Source: Candidatus Bartonella washoeensis Sb944nv (GTDB lineage: Bacteria > Pseudomonadota > Alphaproteobacteria > Rhizobiales > Rhizobiaceae). Taken from it: a stretch of 64,000 nt of DNA. The stretch spans positions 380,883 to 444,882 of the forward strand of contig NZ_JH725023.1 in assembly GCF_000278135.1 (NCBI RefSeq), read 5' to 3'. The position numbers and the translations under genes are program-made. Below the pieces are notes generated by a model that saw nothing but the letters and a program-made list of their open reading frames with translations, was not told the DNA's origin and searched no databases. The stretch's first letter is position 1. The number at the start of each line of letters is the position of its first letter. Positions 20,185-31,900 of the stretch are shown piece after piece.

Positions 20185-22599
20185 ATGAAATTTACATTGT
20201 CTTGGTTGAAAGATCACTTAGAGACAGATGCATCTTTGGATGAAATTTGTGATAAACTAACGGCTATAGGCCTTGAGGTTGATCATGTTGATGACCGTTC
20301 TTCTTTAAAAGGTTTTGTGATTGCAAAAGTTTTAACCGCAATTAAACATCCTGACGCAGACAAATTACAGATTTTGTCCATAGATACGGGAGCTGATACG
20401 CCTATTCAAGTTATCTGTGGAGCACCGAATGCACGTGCTGGACTTGTTGGTGTTCTTGCGCTGCCTGGCACTTATGTACCTGGGCTTGATGTGACATTAT
20501 CTGTAGGCAAAATCCGCGGCGTTGAAAGTTTTGGGATGATGTGTTCACAAGCGGAGCTTGAATTATCGAATGAACATGATGGGATTATCGAGCTTCCAGG
20601 AGATGCTCCTATTGGAGGTTCATTTGCGGCTTATGCCGGTTTAGATGATCCGATAATTGACATTGGTTTGACACCCAATCGTTCTGATTGTACAGGTATT
20701 CGTGGTATTGCGCGTGATCTTGCTGCGGCTGGAATTGGGCATTTAAAAGAGTTATCCTTGCCAAAATTCGACGCTTTTTTTGAAACACCACTTCATGTTT
20801 CTTTAGATTTTTCAAAAGATTCATCATTGTGTTTAGGCTTTGCTTGGTGTGAAGTCCGCAATGTTCAAAATGGTGCATCGCCGCAATGGATGCAGCAGCG
20901 TTTGAGTGCAATTGGTTTGAGACCAATTAATGCGTTGGTTGATATGACCAATTATATAACTTTTGATCTTGGTCGTCCGCTTCATGTTTTTGATGCTGAT
21001 AAGATTAAGGGGAATTTAAGTGTACGTCGTGGTTGTGAAGGTGAACAGCTTCAAGCACTTAATGGAAAAATCTATAATTTGGGTATTAATGATTGTGTCA
21101 TTGCAGATGAAGAGGGTGTTGTTTCTATTGCCGGTATCATGGGTGGTGAAAGAACAAGCTGTGATGAGATGACGCAACGCGTTATTATTGAATCCGCGCT
21201 TTGGGATGCAAAGAGTATTGCGCAGACTGGGCGTGGATTAGGACTTATTAGTGACGCACGTTATCGTTTTGAACGGGGCGTTGATCCGGCTTTTATGGAA
21301 AAAGGGCTTGCGATTGCAACAGAATTGGTTTTACGTCTTTGTGGTGGTGAAGTTTCAAAGACAAAGATTGTTGGTTATCAGCAGCCAGAAATCAAACAAA
21401 TCGCTTTTCCCTTTTCTGAAATTAAACGTTTGACACATTTGGAAATAGAGCGTGAGCAAGCTCTTACTATTTTGACACAGCTTGGATTTGGTATCGAAGG
21501 GGAAGGAGAAGCGGTAACGGTTAAAGTGCCAACATGGCGCCCCGATATTGTCGGTAAAGCAGATTTAGTGGAAGAGGTGATGAGAATTTACGGATTGGAT
21601 AAAATTGAACCCATTCCGTTAGAAAGTTTTGCAGAGAGAAAAGATCAAGTTTTAACATATTCGCAGATTCGCTCACGCATTGCTCGTTTGGCTTTAGCAC
21701 ATCGTGGTATGAAGGAGGCTGTGACATGGTCTTTTATTTCTGAAAGTCAGGCACTTGCTTTTGGAGGCGGTCAAGCACAGCTTAAATTAATAAATCCTAT
21801 TGCTGCAGATATGTCAGTGATGCGTCCTTCTCTGTTGCCTGGTTTGCTTGTGGCAGCACAGCGAAATGCTGATCGTGGTTTTCCAGATCTTGCTTTGTTT
21901 GAAGTTTCTAACATCTATGAAGGTGATACACCGGATAAACAACAACGCGTTGCTGGTGGAATTCGCCGTGGAACAGAACGATTTGAAGGAGCAGGGCGCT
22001 TTTGGAGTGGTCATGCAAAAGCCGTTGATGTTTTTGATGCTAAAGCGGATGCATTGGCTGTTTTAGAAGCATGTGGGATGGATATCAGCAAGGTGCAGAT
22101 TGAGGTTGGGGCGCCTGATTGGTATCATCCTGGTCGCTCAGGGGTCATGAAGCTTGGATCAAAGATTATTCTTGGTTTTTTTGGCGTTTTTCATCCTGCT
22201 ACATTGGAAAGATTAGATGTTAGTGGTCCTTTATGTGGTTTTGAAGTTTTTTTTGATCGGATTCCAGAGCCAAAGAAAAAGGCAACAAAAAGCCGTTCTC
22301 CTTTGAAATTATCGCCTTTTCAAATGGTACGGCGTGATTTTGCATTTGTTGTTGATAAGACGGTTGCTTCCTCTCTTATCGTTCGTGCTGCAAGTGGAGC
22401 AGATAAAAAGCTTATTCATTCAGTGCAGGTTTTTGATGTTTTTGAAGATTCAAGCATTGGCGAAGATAAAAAATCTATTGCGATTGAATTAACTATTCAA
22501 CCTATTGAACGTACTTTGACCGATGAGGATTTAGAAGAGCTTGCTTTAAAGGTGATAGAAAATGTCACCAAGACGACAGGCGCATATTTGCGTCGTTAA
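20185..22599 (+). CDS. pheT: Phenylalanine-tRNA ligase beta subunit
   Basis: The 804-residue partner of PheS that binds tRNA and edits Tyr-tRNAPhe. Domains in order: the N-terminal tRNA-binding (EMAP-like) domain about 40-150 ([21 protein letters not shown]), the B3/B4 editing domain about 210-390 ([22 protein letters not shown]), the B5 domain about 400-475, the catalytic-like core, and a C-terminal ferredoxin-fold anticodon-binding domain (about 710-804, ending TTGAYLRR). Its length is typical. A strong terminator follows. Confidence 0.98.
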   Translation: MKFTLSWLKDHLETDASLDEICDKLTAIGLEVDHVDDRSSLKGFVIAKVLTAIKHPDADKLQILSIDTGADTPIQVICGAPNARAGLVGVLALPGTYVPGLDVTLSVGKIRGVESFGMMCSQAELELSNEHDGIIELPGDAPIGGSFAAYAGLDDPIIDIGLTPNRSDCTGIRGIARDLAAAGIGHLKELSLPKFDAFFETPLHVSLDFSKDSSLCLGFAWCEVRNVQNGASPQWMQQRLSAIGLRPINALVDMTNYITFDLGRPLHVFDADKIKGNLSVRRGCEGEQLQALNGKIYNLGINDCVIADEEGVVSIAGIMGGERTSCDEMTQRVIIESALWDAKSIAQTGRGLGLISDARYRFERGVDPAFMEKGLAIATELVLRLCGGEVSKTKIVGYQQPEIKQIAFPFSEIKRLTHLEIEREQALTILTQLGFGIEGEGEAVTVKVPTWRPDIVGKADLVEEVMRIYGLDKIEPIPLESFAERKDQVLTYSQIRSRIARLALAHRGMKEAVTWSFISESQALAFGGGQAQLKLINPIAADMSVMRPSLLPGLLVAAQRNADRGFPDLALFEVSNIYEGDTPDKQQRVAGGIRRGTERFEGAGRFWSGHAKAVDVFDAKADALAVLEACGMDISKVQIEVGAPDWYHPGRSGVMKLGSKIILGFFGVFHPATLERLDVSGPLCGFEVFFDRIPEPKKKATKSRSPLKLSPFQMVRRDFAFVVDKTVASSLIVRAASGADKKLIHSVQVFDVFEDSSIGEDKKSIAIELTIQPIERTLTDEDLEELALKVIENVTKTTGAYLRR

Positions 22600-22635
22600 G
22601 TATCATCGTCTTCGATCGAATTATTTTATAAAACA

Positions 22636-22667
22636 GGAGCACTTTTTGAGTGCTCCTTTATTTTTTT
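22636..22667 (+). terminator. Rho-independent terminator after pheT
   Basis: GGAGCACT (22636-22643) and AGTGCTCC (22649-22656) form a perfect 8-bp stem with a TTTTG loop, followed by TTTATTTTTTT. A textbook terminator ending the pheST unit. Confidence 0.92.
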
Positions 22668-22812
22668 GGCATTCAAAATCTGTAGAGTTTCTTGAAATGT
22701 GTTTTTTTATCAAAGTAGCTTTTCTTTAAGTCATCAGCAAAATGTTTTTAAGCAAGTGGAAAAGTTGTTTTTTTGTAAGAATCCTTCATTGCAAAGCTAA
22801 AGGATAACTGCT

Positions 22813-22844
22813 ATTGCTAAATAATAATGCAAATCATTAGCAAT
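22813..22844 (+). promoter_or_regulatory. Mur/Fur-type dyad operator before sitA
   Basis: TGCAAAT-C-ATTAGCA (22828-22842) is a near-perfect 7-1-7 dyad, nested with an outer inverted repeat ATTGCTAA (22813-22820)/TTAGCAAT (22837-22844). In rhizobia the manganese regulator Mur binds AT-rich dyads of this sort before sitABCD. The position right before the metal importer operon supports a metalloregulator operator; the exact regulator is inferred. Confidence 0.55.
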
Positions 22845-22858
22845 AAATGAGAGAATTA

Positions 22859-23767
22859 ATGAATGTAAAATTTTTTTTTAGCATAGTTTTGGGAAGTGTT
22901 ATTTTTTTTGCACCCAATTTAGCTTTGTGTGCTGGTAAATTTAAAGCTGTTACAACATTCACCATCATTGCTGATATGGCGCGCAATGTAGCAGGTGATG
23001 CTGCTGATGTTGAATCGATTACAAAACCAGGTGCAGAAATTCATGAGTATCAGCCTACGCCTCGCGATCTTATGCGTGCGCAAGGGGCAAATCTTATATT
23101 ATGGAATGGGTTAGAGTTAGAGCTTTGGTTTGAAAAGTTTTTTCAAAATATCAAAGACGTTCCAAGTGTTGTTGTTTCCGAAGGCATTGTGCCGATAAAA
23201 ATTGGTGAAGGGCCTTACAGTGGTAAGCCTAACCCTCATGCCTGGATGTCACCGACCTCAGCTTTGATTTACGTTGATAATATTCGCAATGCTTTTGTAA
23301 AATACGATCCTGAGCATTCTGCTACTTATAAAAAAAATGCTGAAATTTATAAGCAGAAGATTCGCTCAATGATTGATCCAATCAGGGCTGAACTGGAGGT
23401 ATTGCCAAAAGACAAACGCTGGCTCGTGACCAGTGAAGGAGCATTTAGCTATTTGGCACGTGATTTTAATCTGAAAGAACTCTACCTTTGGCCAATTAAT
23501 GCTGATCAACAAGGAACACCGCAGCAAGTGAAGCATGTTATTGATATGGTTCGCAAATATAATATCCAGGCAGTTTTTTCTGAGAGTACTATTTCCCCTG
23601 CACCTGCTAAACAGGTTGCGAGAGAAACGGGAGCTAAATATGGCGGTGTTCTTTACGTTGATTCATTAAGTGAGAAAAATGGTGAGGTACCAACTTATAT
23701 TGATTTGTTACGCGTTACGAGTACTCGGATTACCAATGCTTTATCAGATGGAGTGAAAAGTCAATGA
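22859..23767 (+). CDS. sitA: Metal ABC transporter substrate-binding protein (SitA/YfeA type)
   Basis: Periplasmic cluster A-I binding protein that captures Mn, Fe or Zn for import. From ATG 22859 (GAGAGA just upstream) it has 302 residues with a signal peptide ending near ALCAG; an ATG at 22847 adds four residues and lacks a ribosome-binding site. Likely metal ligands are the His of GAEIHEYQP, the His of NPHAWMSP, the Glu of [10 protein letters not shown] and the Asp of NADQQGTP. No His-rich loop of the ZnuA kind is present, which favours Mn/Fe. It overlaps sitB by four bases. Confidence 0.93.
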   Translation: MNVKFFFSIVLGSVIFFAPNLALCAGKFKAVTTFTIIADMARNVAGDAADVESITKPGAEIHEYQPTPRDLMRAQGANLILWNGLELELWFEKFFQNIKDVPSVVVSEGIVPIKIGEGPYSGKPNPHAWMSPTSALIYVDNIRNAFVKYDPEHSATYKKNAEIYKQKIRSMIDPIRAELEVLPKDKRWLVTSEGAFSYLARDFNLKELYLWPINADQQGTPQQVKHVIDMVRKYNIQAVFSESTISPAPAKQVARETGAKYGGVLYVDSLSEKNGEVPTYIDLLRVTSTRITNALSDGVKSQ

Positions 23768-24594
23768 CAGGATTTGGAATATTTGCTCAAGGTGTAACAG
23801 TAACTTATCGTAATGGACACACAGCTTTGCGTGAAGTGAATTTTGAGAGCCCAAAGGGTTCCATTACGGCGTTAATTGGCGTGAATGGATCAGGAAAATC
23901 GACGTTATTTAAAGCTATTATGGGGTTTGTGCGACCATCAAAAGGAAAAATTCGTATGTTTGGTTTGCCCGTTGACATAGCTTTAAAGCAAAACCTTATT
24001 GCTTATGTTCCTCAAAGTGAGGATGTTGATTGGAATTTTCCTGTTCTCGTTGAAGATGTGGTTTTGATGGGGCGATATGGTCACATGAATTTTTTTCGTT
24101 ATGCGCGGGTGCGGGATTATGAAGCTGTGCGTGTTGCATTAGAACGCGTCGATATGTTGGCATTTGCCAAGCGTCAAATTGGCGAACTTTCTGGTGGGCA
24201 GAAAAAGCGTGTTTTTCTGGCACGCGCTCTTGCACAGCAGGCAAAAGCTATTTTATTAGATGAGCCATTTACAGGAGTTGATGTTACAACAGAAGATAAA
24301 ATTATTGCTTTGTTACAAGATCTGCGTAAAGAAGGCGCTGTGATATTGGTTTCTACCCACAATTTGGGTTCTGTTCGTGAATTTTGTGATCATACGGTTT
24401 TAATAAAGGGAACAGTTTTGGCTTCAGGGTTAACTGAAACTGTCTTTACAAAAGAAAATCTTGAGAAAACTTTTGGTGGAGCTTTGCACCATCATATTTT
24501 TGATCTTCAAAGTGCAAAAAAAAATGATGCTTTTACACGGGGCAAACAGCCTCTCGTTCTTGAAGATTCTCAAAATATGGAGCATGTTGCATGA
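23764..24594 (+). CDS. sitB: Metal ABC transporter ATP-binding protein (SitB type)
   Basis: Cytoplasmic ATPase that powers the metal importer. The 276-residue protein has Walker [13 protein letters not shown] (about residues 39-50), the Q-loop near VPQSED, the ABC signature LSGGQKKRV near 143, Walker B AILLDEPF near 163 and the H-loop in STHNLG near 197. The start overlaps sitA (ATGA) and the end overlaps sitC (ATGA), a tightly coupled operon. Confidence 0.95.
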   Translation: MTGFGIFAQGVTVTYRNGHTALREVNFESPKGSITALIGVNGSGKSTLFKAIMGFVRPSKGKIRMFGLPVDIALKQNLIAYVPQSEDVDWNFPVLVEDVVLMGRYGHMNFFRYARVRDYEAVRVALERVDMLAFAKRQIGELSGGQKKRVFLARALAQQAKAILLDEPFTGVDVTTEDKIIALLQDLRKEGAVILVSTHNLGSVREFCDHTVLIKGTVLASGLTETVFTKENLEKTFGGALHHHIFDLQSAKKNDAFTRGKQPLVLEDSQNMEHVA

Positions 24595-25457
24595 TTTCTT
24601 GGTTGTTTGAACCACTGAGCTATCAATATATGGTTAATGCGATGTGGGTTTCGGGATTAGTGGGGTGTGTTTGTGCCTTTCTTTCTGCTTTTTTGATGTT
24701 AAAAGGTTGGTCCTTGATTGGCGATGCACTTTCCCATTCGATTGTACCTGGAGTAGCAGGGGCTTACCTTTTGGGCTTACCTTTTTCACTTGGAGCTTTT
24801 TTTTCCGGTGGGCTTGCTGCGGCAGCGATGCTCTTTTTTAACCACCGGACGAAGCTAAAGGAAGATACCATTATTGGTCTCATTTTTTCTTCCTTTTTTG
24901 CTTTTGGATTGTTCCTCAAATCATTAAAACCGATGGCTGTTAATATTGATACGATTGTTTTGGGAAATATTTTAGCAGTCAGTTCATCAGATATTATACA
25001 ATTGGCTTTTATTGGTTTTTTTTCTTTGCTTATATTGCTTGTGAAGTGGAAAGATCTCCTCGTTTCTTTATTTGATGAAACGCACGCGCGTGCTATTGGA
25101 TTAAACGTAAAGTTTCTAAAGATTCTCTTTTTCACACTACTTGCCGCTTGTACCGTTGCTGCTATGCAAACAGTTGGGGCGTTTTTGGTTATTTGTCTTG
25201 TTGTGACACCTGGGGCAACAGCTTATCTTTTAAGTGACCGTTTTGTAAACATTTTGCTTATTGCAGTTGTGATTGGAACCGTTACAAGTGTATTTGGTGT
25301 GTATGTGAGTTATTTTTTGAATGCACAAACTGGTGGTGTTGTTGTGCTTTTTCAGGCATTTCTGTTTATTATTGCTTTTATCTTTGCTCCTAAACACGGG
25401 TATATTGCTGCGCGCCTACGTATAAATGCGGCAAAAAAAGGTGTCATGATATCATGA
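24591..25457 (+). CDS. sitC: Metal ABC transporter permease (SitC type)
   Basis: A 288-residue ABC-3 family inner-membrane permease with about eight hydrophobic segments. Family phrases include [26 protein letters not shown] near the N-terminus, [11 protein letters not shown] in the middle, and [20 protein letters not shown] near residue 195. It forms the channel together with SitD, its paralogue. It overlaps the neighbouring genes by four bases on both sides. Confidence 0.94.
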   Translation: MISWLFEPLSYQYMVNAMWVSGLVGCVCAFLSAFLMLKGWSLIGDALSHSIVPGVAGAYLLGLPFSLGAFFSGGLAAAAMLFFNHRTKLKEDTIIGLIFSSFFAFGLFLKSLKPMAVNIDTIVLGNILAVSSSDIIQLAFIGFFSLLILLVKWKDLLVSLFDETHARAIGLNVKFLKILFFTLLAACTVAAMQTVGAFLVICLVVTPGATAYLLSDRFVNILLIAVVIGTVTSVFGVYVSYFLNAQTGGVVVLFQAFLFIIAFIFAPKHGYIAARLRINAAKKGVMIS

Positions 25458-26359
25458 TTGATCAATTACTACTTCCTTTTCAATTTTCTTTTATGCTTAA
25501 GGGTATGGTTATTGTCACTATCCTTTCTATTCCAATGGCAATGCTTTCTTGCTTTCTTATTTTGAAAGGATGGGCTCTTTTAGGTGATGCAATTTCTCAT
25601 GCGGTTTTTCCTGGTGTTGTTCTTGGTTACATGGCAACGCCGTGGGTGATAGCATTTTTAACTTCTTTACCCTTTGCTTGGTTTGAACACGTGCGTCCGG
25701 CTAATGTTACGATGACTTTGATTACTTGTGGTGCTTTTGTTGCGGGTATGATTTGTGCCCTTGTAACGGGTTTTTTAGGGAGCAATAGCCGTATCAAGCA
25801 GGATACGGTGATGGGTGTTGTTTTTTCATCTATGTTTGGTTTAGGGCTTGTTTTGGCAACCGCTATTTATAGTAGCTTAGATTTAAATCATATTCTATTT
25901 GGTAATCTCTTGGGTGTTAATTGGCTTGATATTACGCAGACAGCAATAATTTCTGTTATTGTCACTTTTATTTTAGGATCGAAATGGCGTGATTTCATGC
26001 TGTATATTTTTGATTCAGTTCAAGGTCGTGCAATGGGATTACGAATATCGGTTCTCCACTATACCCTTTTAACGATGATTTCTCTCACGATCGTTGCAGC
26101 TTTGAAAGCTGTTGGAATTGTTCTCGTTATTTCTTTTTTGATAGCGCCGGGAGCAATTGCTTATCTTATCACGAAGCGATTTTCTTTTATGTTGGTAATC
26201 GCTATGCTTGTAGCGGCTATTTCTGGTTTTTTAGGAATTTATCTGAGCTTATTCATTGGGTCTGATTCTGCTTCTACGATTGTGTTGGTTTTAACACTCA
26301 TCTTTATCGCCATTTTTATATCAATGTTCTTTCGTCGAATCGCAATTCAGGAAATTTAA
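25454..26359 (+). CDS. sitD: Metal ABC transporter permease (SitD type)
   Basis: A 301-residue second ABC-3 permease, homologous to SitC (LKGWALLGDAISHAVFPGVVLGY near residue 37 against the SitC version; VGIVLVISFLIAPGAIAYL near 221). Two different permeases in a row are typical of SitABCD and YfeABCD. It is the last gene of the operon. Just downstream lies only a weak hairpin (TGCAT/ATGCA, about 26375-26391) with a short T-run, then the small-RNA candidate. Confidence 0.94.
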   Translation: MIDQLLLPFQFSFMLKGMVIVTILSIPMAMLSCFLILKGWALLGDAISHAVFPGVVLGYMATPWVIAFLTSLPFAWFEHVRPANVTMTLITCGAFVAGMICALVTGFLGSNSRIKQDTVMGVVFSSMFGLGLVLATAIYSSLDLNHILFGNLLGVNWLDITQTAIISVIVTFILGSKWRDFMLYIFDSVQGRAMGLRISVLHYTLLTMISLTIVAALKAVGIVLVISFLIAPGAIAYLITKRFSFMLVIAMLVAAISGFLGIYLSLFIGSDSASTIVLVLTLIFIAIFISMFFRRIAIQEI

Positions 26360-26437
26360 GCGCGAAAAAATTATTGCATAACAGCAATGCATTTTTGTAT
26401 GTTGTCTCTAAAGCTTGTTTTAAATAGACAGCAAAAC

Positions 26438-26549
26438 GCTAGATTATTTTCCTCCTAATATCTAGCAGATGGATGCAGCATTTTTTCTCCCCCCCGAAGC
26501 TGCATTCGTGATTAAAAGGCTGCATTGATTTATTCTGCAGCCTTTTTAT
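26438..26549 (+). ncRNA. Candidate small RNA with two anti-SD loops and a terminator
   Basis: Three hairpins stand in a row in a gene-free stretch. Hairpin 1: GCTAGAT (26438-26444) / ATCTAGC (26460-26466), with CCTCC in the loop at 26451-26455. Hairpin 2: GGATGCAGC (26471-26479) / GCTGCATTC (26499-26507), with CTCCCCCCC in the loop at 26487-26495. Hairpin 3: AAAGGCTGCA (26515-26524) / TGCAGCCTTT (26536-26545), ending in a T-run, a strong terminator. Alphaproteobacterial sRNAs of the cuckoo and alpha-r14 type have this plan, with exposed CCUCC-like loops that can pair with ribosome-binding sites. The strand is set by the terminator. No clear promoter was found; the start is probably a little before 26438. 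Confidence 0.65.
26515..26549 (+). terminator. Terminator of the small-RNA candidate
   Basis: A perfect 10-bp stem AAAGGCTGCA/TGCAGCCTTT with an 11-base loop (TTGATTTATTC), continued by TTATTTT. It sits about 155 bases after the sitD stop. Confidence 0.85.
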
Positions 26550-26754
26550 TTTGGGCTTTTTTAAAAATTTGTTTTGTTTACTTGAAAATTTTCAAACGAT
26601 TATCATATTGCGTAACCTATTCTGTGCTTTGGAAGAAATTATCACCGAAAATATGCTTACCAATGAAGTGATATTGGGAAGGAGTTGTGCGCTAAAGCAT
26701 TTGAAAAGTAAGGAGATAATGATTGTCTCTTGTAAAGGAAAGTAGCACTAGAGG

Positions 26755-27141
26755 ATGAAAAAAGATTTCAAAATATCTTACTCTTTGCGTATTTGCACTT
26801 CTATAGTGGGATGGGTAATGGTTGTATTGGGTATTATCGGTATCGTATTACCGATTATGCCAACCGTGCCCTTTTTATTAGTTGCTTCATGGTGTTTTGC
26901 TCGTTCATCACCACGGTTCCATAGTTGGCTGCATAATCACCGCATTTTCGGTCAACCTATTAAACAATGGGAGGAAAAGCGGGCTATTCCAATATTTTTT
27001 AAAGTTTTTGCTGTAATGAGTATGGTAGGTGGTTTTTTATCTTTTCTAGTGATGGTACATCCTGCTTTATGGCTTGCTTTCTTAGTTATGGCTGTTTTGC
27101 TTTTGATTGCCATTTATATTATGACACGTCCATCTTCATAA
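26755..27141 (+). CDS. DUF454 (YbaN-type) inner-membrane protein
   Basis: A 128-residue protein with an N-terminal hydrophobic pair, GWVMVVLGIIGIVLPIMPTVPF, followed by SWCFARSSPRFHSWLHNH, the DUF454 signature, and two more membrane segments near the C-terminus (about residues 80-125). Members are small inner-membrane proteins of unknown function. It stands alone between the small-RNA candidate and a 412-base gap. Confidence 0.85.
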   Translation: MKKDFKISYSLRICTSIVGWVMVVLGIIGIVLPIMPTVPFLLVASWCFARSSPRFHSWLHNHRIFGQPIKQWEEKRAIPIFFKVFAVMSMVGGFLSFLVMVHPALWLAFLVMAVLLLIAIYIMTRPSS

Positions 27142-27553
27142 GTGTAGAAATGAAAGATTTTATGATCCTAATGCTCTTTTTATTTTTGCGAGTTTGTTGA
27201 AGCTATTGACAGATAAATTTTCGTCTTCAAATTTTAGGATAACATCCACATATTAGGATATATATTCACCCAATAAGCTTTTTTAGAGGATTATAAAATT
27301 TGCATGTTCATTGGCAAGAATGATATGCTTGTGAATGATTTTAACAGCAGAGAGGATATATAAAAGGACACTTTAATCAAGTGTTCGTAAAATCACTTTG
27401 ATTAATAATGATGATCACATTCATAATGTAATGGGGCATAATATAATGGGAATATTATTTGTGTGCGTTAAGAGTGAGACTATCTGCCATGGTATTGATC
27501 AGTGACTGATTTCATAGTCGTTTGTTTTTAATTTCATACAATTAGCTGATGAT
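27142..27553. other. Gap between the DUF454 gene and pncB, nothing recognised
   Basis: No coding frame, hairpin terminator or RNA gene stands out in these 412 bases. TTAGGATA occurs twice near 27233-27260. The sequence is strongly AT-rich. The two flanking genes converge here. Confidence 0.4.
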
Positions 27554-28858
27554 TTAAGTCCTTATAGGTTTGACAACATGATTTTCATTACCGAAAAAAT
27601 TGAGATAACGTTGTACTTCTTGAGGATCACCGGTGGTTTTTTCAGGATTATCTGAAAGTTTTACAGTTGGTCGACCATTGGCATCAGTGACTTTACAGAC
27701 AAGGGAAAGAGCATCAAAAGTTGTAATTTCTTGGGGAGCACAGCCTTCAAAATCATTAGTAAGATCTGTTCCCCACCCGAAACTCATGCGCACTTTACCA
27801 TGGAAATGGTGATAGGTTTTTTCAATTGTATTGACATCGAGAGCATCAGAAAAAATCAATAATTTTTCGCGTGGGTCTTTTCCTTTTTCTTTCCACCATT
27901 TGATAATGCGTTCTCCACCTTCAATGGGTGGAGCGCTATCAGGTCTGAAACCTGTCCAATCAGCTACCCAATCTGGTGCATTGCGTAAAAATGCTTCTGT
28001 GCCAAAGGTATCAGGTAAAACAATGAGAAGATTTCCACCATAATAACGATTCCAATCTTGCAAGACTTGATAAGGTGCTTTGCATAATTCGTTATCATTA
28101 TTCGTGAGAGCGGCTATGACCATGGGCAATTCATGTGCGTTGGTGCCAAGAGCTTCTAAATCTGTATCCATAGCAAGAAGGACATTGGAAGTCCCTGTAA
28201 AAGCATCGCCAATACCTTCTTTTAATGCTTCTACACACCAGCGTTGCCATAAAAAAGAATGACGACGTCTTGTGCCAAAGTCGGATATTTTAATATCAGG
28301 AAATTTTTTGAGACGTTCAACTTTACTCCACATTTTTGCTTTAGCACGAGCATAAAGTACATCGAGTGCAAAGCGCCCTAAGTTTTTCATAGCAGCTCGT
28401 GAACGTAGTTCACTTATAATTGCAAGGGCGGGGATTTCCCACATGGAACTATGAGTCCACGGACCATGAAAATGAAGGATGTATTGGCCATCTTTACGGG
28501 TTAGTTCATATTCTGGCAGTTGAAAATTCTCAAGCCAATGAAGAAAATCTGGTGCGAAAATCTGTTTGCGTCCATAAAATGTATTACCAGCAAGCCAGAT
28601 CATCTCTTTTTTCGTGAAGCGCAAACTAAGAGCGTGATCAAGTTGAGCACGCAACTCACCTTCATCAATATCATCGGCAAGACGTATTGTTTTGGTGCGG
28701 TTTATGAGAGAGAAGGTAACATTTACATTGGGGTAAAGTCCCCAAATCATCTGTACCATAAGAAGCTTATAAAAATCTGTATCGAGAAGTGAACGAATAA
28801 TAGGATCAAGTTTCCAAGTATGATTGTAAACACGTCTCGCAATATCTGGATGGTTCAT
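27554..28858 (-). CDS. pncB: Nicotinate phosphoribosyltransferase PncB
   Basis: Converts nicotinate, PRPP and ATP to nicotinate mononucleotide in the NAD salvage pathway. Starting at [15 protein letters not shown] (28858) it has 434 residues, the usual size in the Rhizobiales; an ATG 17 codons upstream is not part of the family N-terminus. Signatures: [20 protein letters not shown] near residue 24, [12 protein letters not shown] near 165 and [12 protein letters not shown] near 357. It is the next gene after the cyclic glucan synthase gene in the other direction and has its own region of about 130 bases upstream. Confidence 0.96.
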   Translation of the reverse strand: MNHPDIARRVYNHTWKLDPIIRSLLDTDFYKLLMVQMIWGLYPNVNVTFSLINRTKTIRLADDIDEGELRAQLDHALSLRFTKKEMIWLAGNTFYGRKQIFAPDFLHWLENFQLPEYELTRKDGQYILHFHGPWTHSSMWEIPALAIISELRSRAAMKNLGRFALDVLYARAKAKMWSKVERLKKFPDIKISDFGTRRRHSFLWQRWCVEALKEGIGDAFTGTSNVLLAMDTDLEALGTNAHELPMVIAALTNNDNELCKAPYQVLQDWNRYYGGNLLIVLPDTFGTEAFLRNAPDWVADWTGFRPDSAPPIEGGERIIKWWKEKGKDPREKLLIFSDALDVNTIEKTYHHFHGKVRMSFGWGTDLTNDFEGCAPQEITTFDALSLVCKVTDANGRPTVKLSDNPEKTTGDPQEVQRYLNFFGNENHVVKPIRT

Positions 28859-28989
28859 AATCCATTTTCTTTCAGTTTCATAGAATCTAAAATCATTGTG
28901 CACCAACACGGTCAGTATAGGGAGTGCAGGAGATATAACAACTCTGTGGCTTTGAGCAAGAATAAAAAAGTCTGTTATTGTTTCTGTTT

Positions 28990-31900
28990 TTAAGATTTAA
29001 GAATGCGCATGATTTCATGTTTACCTGTCTTTTTTAATTTTATTCCTGCATTAAGCTTAGCACATTTTTTACCATCAACAATGAGTGTATTTTGGGAACC
29101 CCATTTGACTTTAATTGTATAAAGAGCATCATAAAATTTCATTTTTGCTTCATATTCAGGCCATGAAGAGGGTAAATGTGGGCGTAAAAATAATTGATTG
29201 CCTTGACGTTGAATCCCAAGAATGGCTTGTATTGCAGCATGGTAGAACCATCCCGCTGAACCTGTATACCATGTCCAACCGCCTTGTCCACGGCGTGGTT
29301 CAATGGCGTATATGTCTGCAGCCATAACATAGGGTTCAACACGATAAATCTCGGGATTTTGACCATGGGTGATTGGGTTGATCATAGAAAATAGAGAATA
29401 AGCTTTGTCTGCTTCGCCCATCTCAGCAAGCGCTAAAATGCTCCAAATGGCACCATGAGTATATTGACCACCATTTTCTCGAATGCCTGGTGGATAACCT
29501 TTTATATAACCCGGTTCGAGAGTACTTTTATCAAAAGGAGGCCAAAAAAGACGTATAAAGCCACCTTTTTTATCCCATAGATGTTCAAGCATTGAAGCCA
29601 TTGCTTGTTTTTGGCGCTTAAGTGATGCCATTTGAGAAATAACAGCCCAAGATTGCGCAATAGTATCAATTTGGCATTCATCATTTGTTTTTGAACCAAG
29701 GGGAGTCCCATCATCAAAATAACCACGTCGATACCAAGCGCCATCCCAACCGTTTTTTTCTAGAGCTTTCTTCAAACGTTTAAGGTATGTACTCCATGTT
29801 TTAGCATGGTTATGGTCGCCACGTTTTTGAGCAAGAGTGATAAAGGCTTGTAAAGTGTTACCAAGAAACCACCCCAACCAAGTGCTTTCACCTTTTCCTT
29901 TGATGCCTACCAAATTCATGCCATCATTCCAATCACCGCCTAAAATGAGAGGGAGACCATGTTGCCCACAACGTTTGATGGCAAGATCTAATGCTAAAGT
30001 ACAATGTTCATAAAGTGTTGCTGTTTTTTGAGATTGCGTAGGTTGAAAATAAGCATCCTGTTGTTCTGTCTTTAGAGAAGGACCTTCAATGAAAGCAATT
30101 GGAGTATCAAGAAAGTCGTATTCACCAGTGGTGTTAACATAAAGGGCAGTACCATAAGCTAACCAAACAATGTCATCGGAAATGTGTGTACGAACACCAG
30201 CATTGCTATGAGGAAGCCACCAATGCTGTACATCACCTTCGAGAAATTGATGCGTTGCAGCGTTTAACAATTGTTGTCGTGCTAGCTGGGGTTTGAGTAA
30301 TAGCAAAGACAAGCTATCTTGTAATTGGTCGCGGAAGCCGAATGCACCACTGGCTTGATAAAAAGCTGCACGTGCCATGATACGACATGCATAAATTTGA
30401 TAAGGTAGCCAATGATTGACCATAATGTCGAAAGAAGGATCCGGCGTTTTGATTTGTAATGGGGAAACAAAATCGTTCCATTGTTGTTTTTGTTGTGCAA
30501 GCAGAACGTTAAAATCATTTACACGGATTTGATCTAAAAGTTTTTCAGCTTCTTGCATATTTTGAGCATTGCCAAGATAGAAGATGATCTCTTTTGTTTG
30601 TCCAGGTTCTAGATCAATATCATAAGCTAATGCCGAGCAAGGATCGCAGCCTGCTTCAACTGTATTTGAAAGTGCTCTAGCTTGATGGAGTGCACGGGGA
30701 TGCTTGACTGTTCCTGTAGAGCCAATAAATTCAAGACGATCGGTGGTAAAACTGGTTGGCATTTCTGATGCCGATAAAAAAGCGACCTGTTGAGGTGTTT
30801 CAATCTGATAAGGGTTTTGAATAAAATATGCACCACGGTTGGAATCATAAGAGGGAAGGATAAAGGGGGCGTATTTTGTACGGATATTTCCTAAAACCCA
30901 TTCAACATAATTATAAAGGCGGAAGCTTCGTGGTTTTTTCCCTTCATTTCTGATGATAAGACGGGAAAGGCGAACTGGTTTTTTCAGATCGATCGTGTGG
31001 GTAAGTTCTAATGCGATTTCTGAATGTATGGATTTAAAGGTTGAGAATCCAAAACCATGGCAAGCTTCATAAACAACATTTTCATTACATTCGACAGAAG
31101 AAACTGGCGAAAAACGCTTTAAAGACAAGCGGTCAACAAGATAAAGCGCTTCTCCTGGGCGATTTGAAACAGGATCATTTGACCAAGGTGTTAAATGGTA
31201 ATCACGACTGTTGTTAGCCCATGTGAAGGTTGCACCTTCAGCTGATACATGGAAGCCAAAGTGGTCATTGGCAATAACGTTAATCCATGGATGTGGTGTG
31301 TTTGTGTGTCCGTTAAGACGTATGACATAATGGTTATAATGATTAAAACCGCCATAACCATTCCAATACTTTAAATCTTTACCATGAGCAGGAAGGCGTG
31401 AGGGTTTTGGTTGGCCAATAAGACCAATCGAAGTAAAAAGGTTTGGTTCAGTTGGTGTTGCTACTTGCCTTTTTTTGTTATATTTACCGTGGTTTAATTT
31501 ATTATTCAATTCTTGATGACTATTGTGGGCAGCCAGATTAGAATCAATATTTTCAATACGTTTGAGTTGTTCAGACAAAGATCCATTTTGAGCATGAAGG
31601 ACAATACGGGCTGATGCAAGAAGTGTCTTGAAACTTTGTTCATTCATCTGATCACGCCGAAGGGTAAAAATATGTTGGCGTTTATCAGTTTCAGTAGTGT
31701 TGTGACGGTAGGATTCGCATACCCATTCAATAGCGCGTTGCGTATTTTGTATATAAGAAAATGCCTGTTCATTCAAAATAACTAGATCAATAATTAATCC
31801 ACGCGTACGCCAATATTCATGTGCTTTGAGGAGTTCACGAAGTACAGTTAAATCCATTTCATTATCTAACCTTAAAAGGCAGATAGGGGTATCCCCTGAA

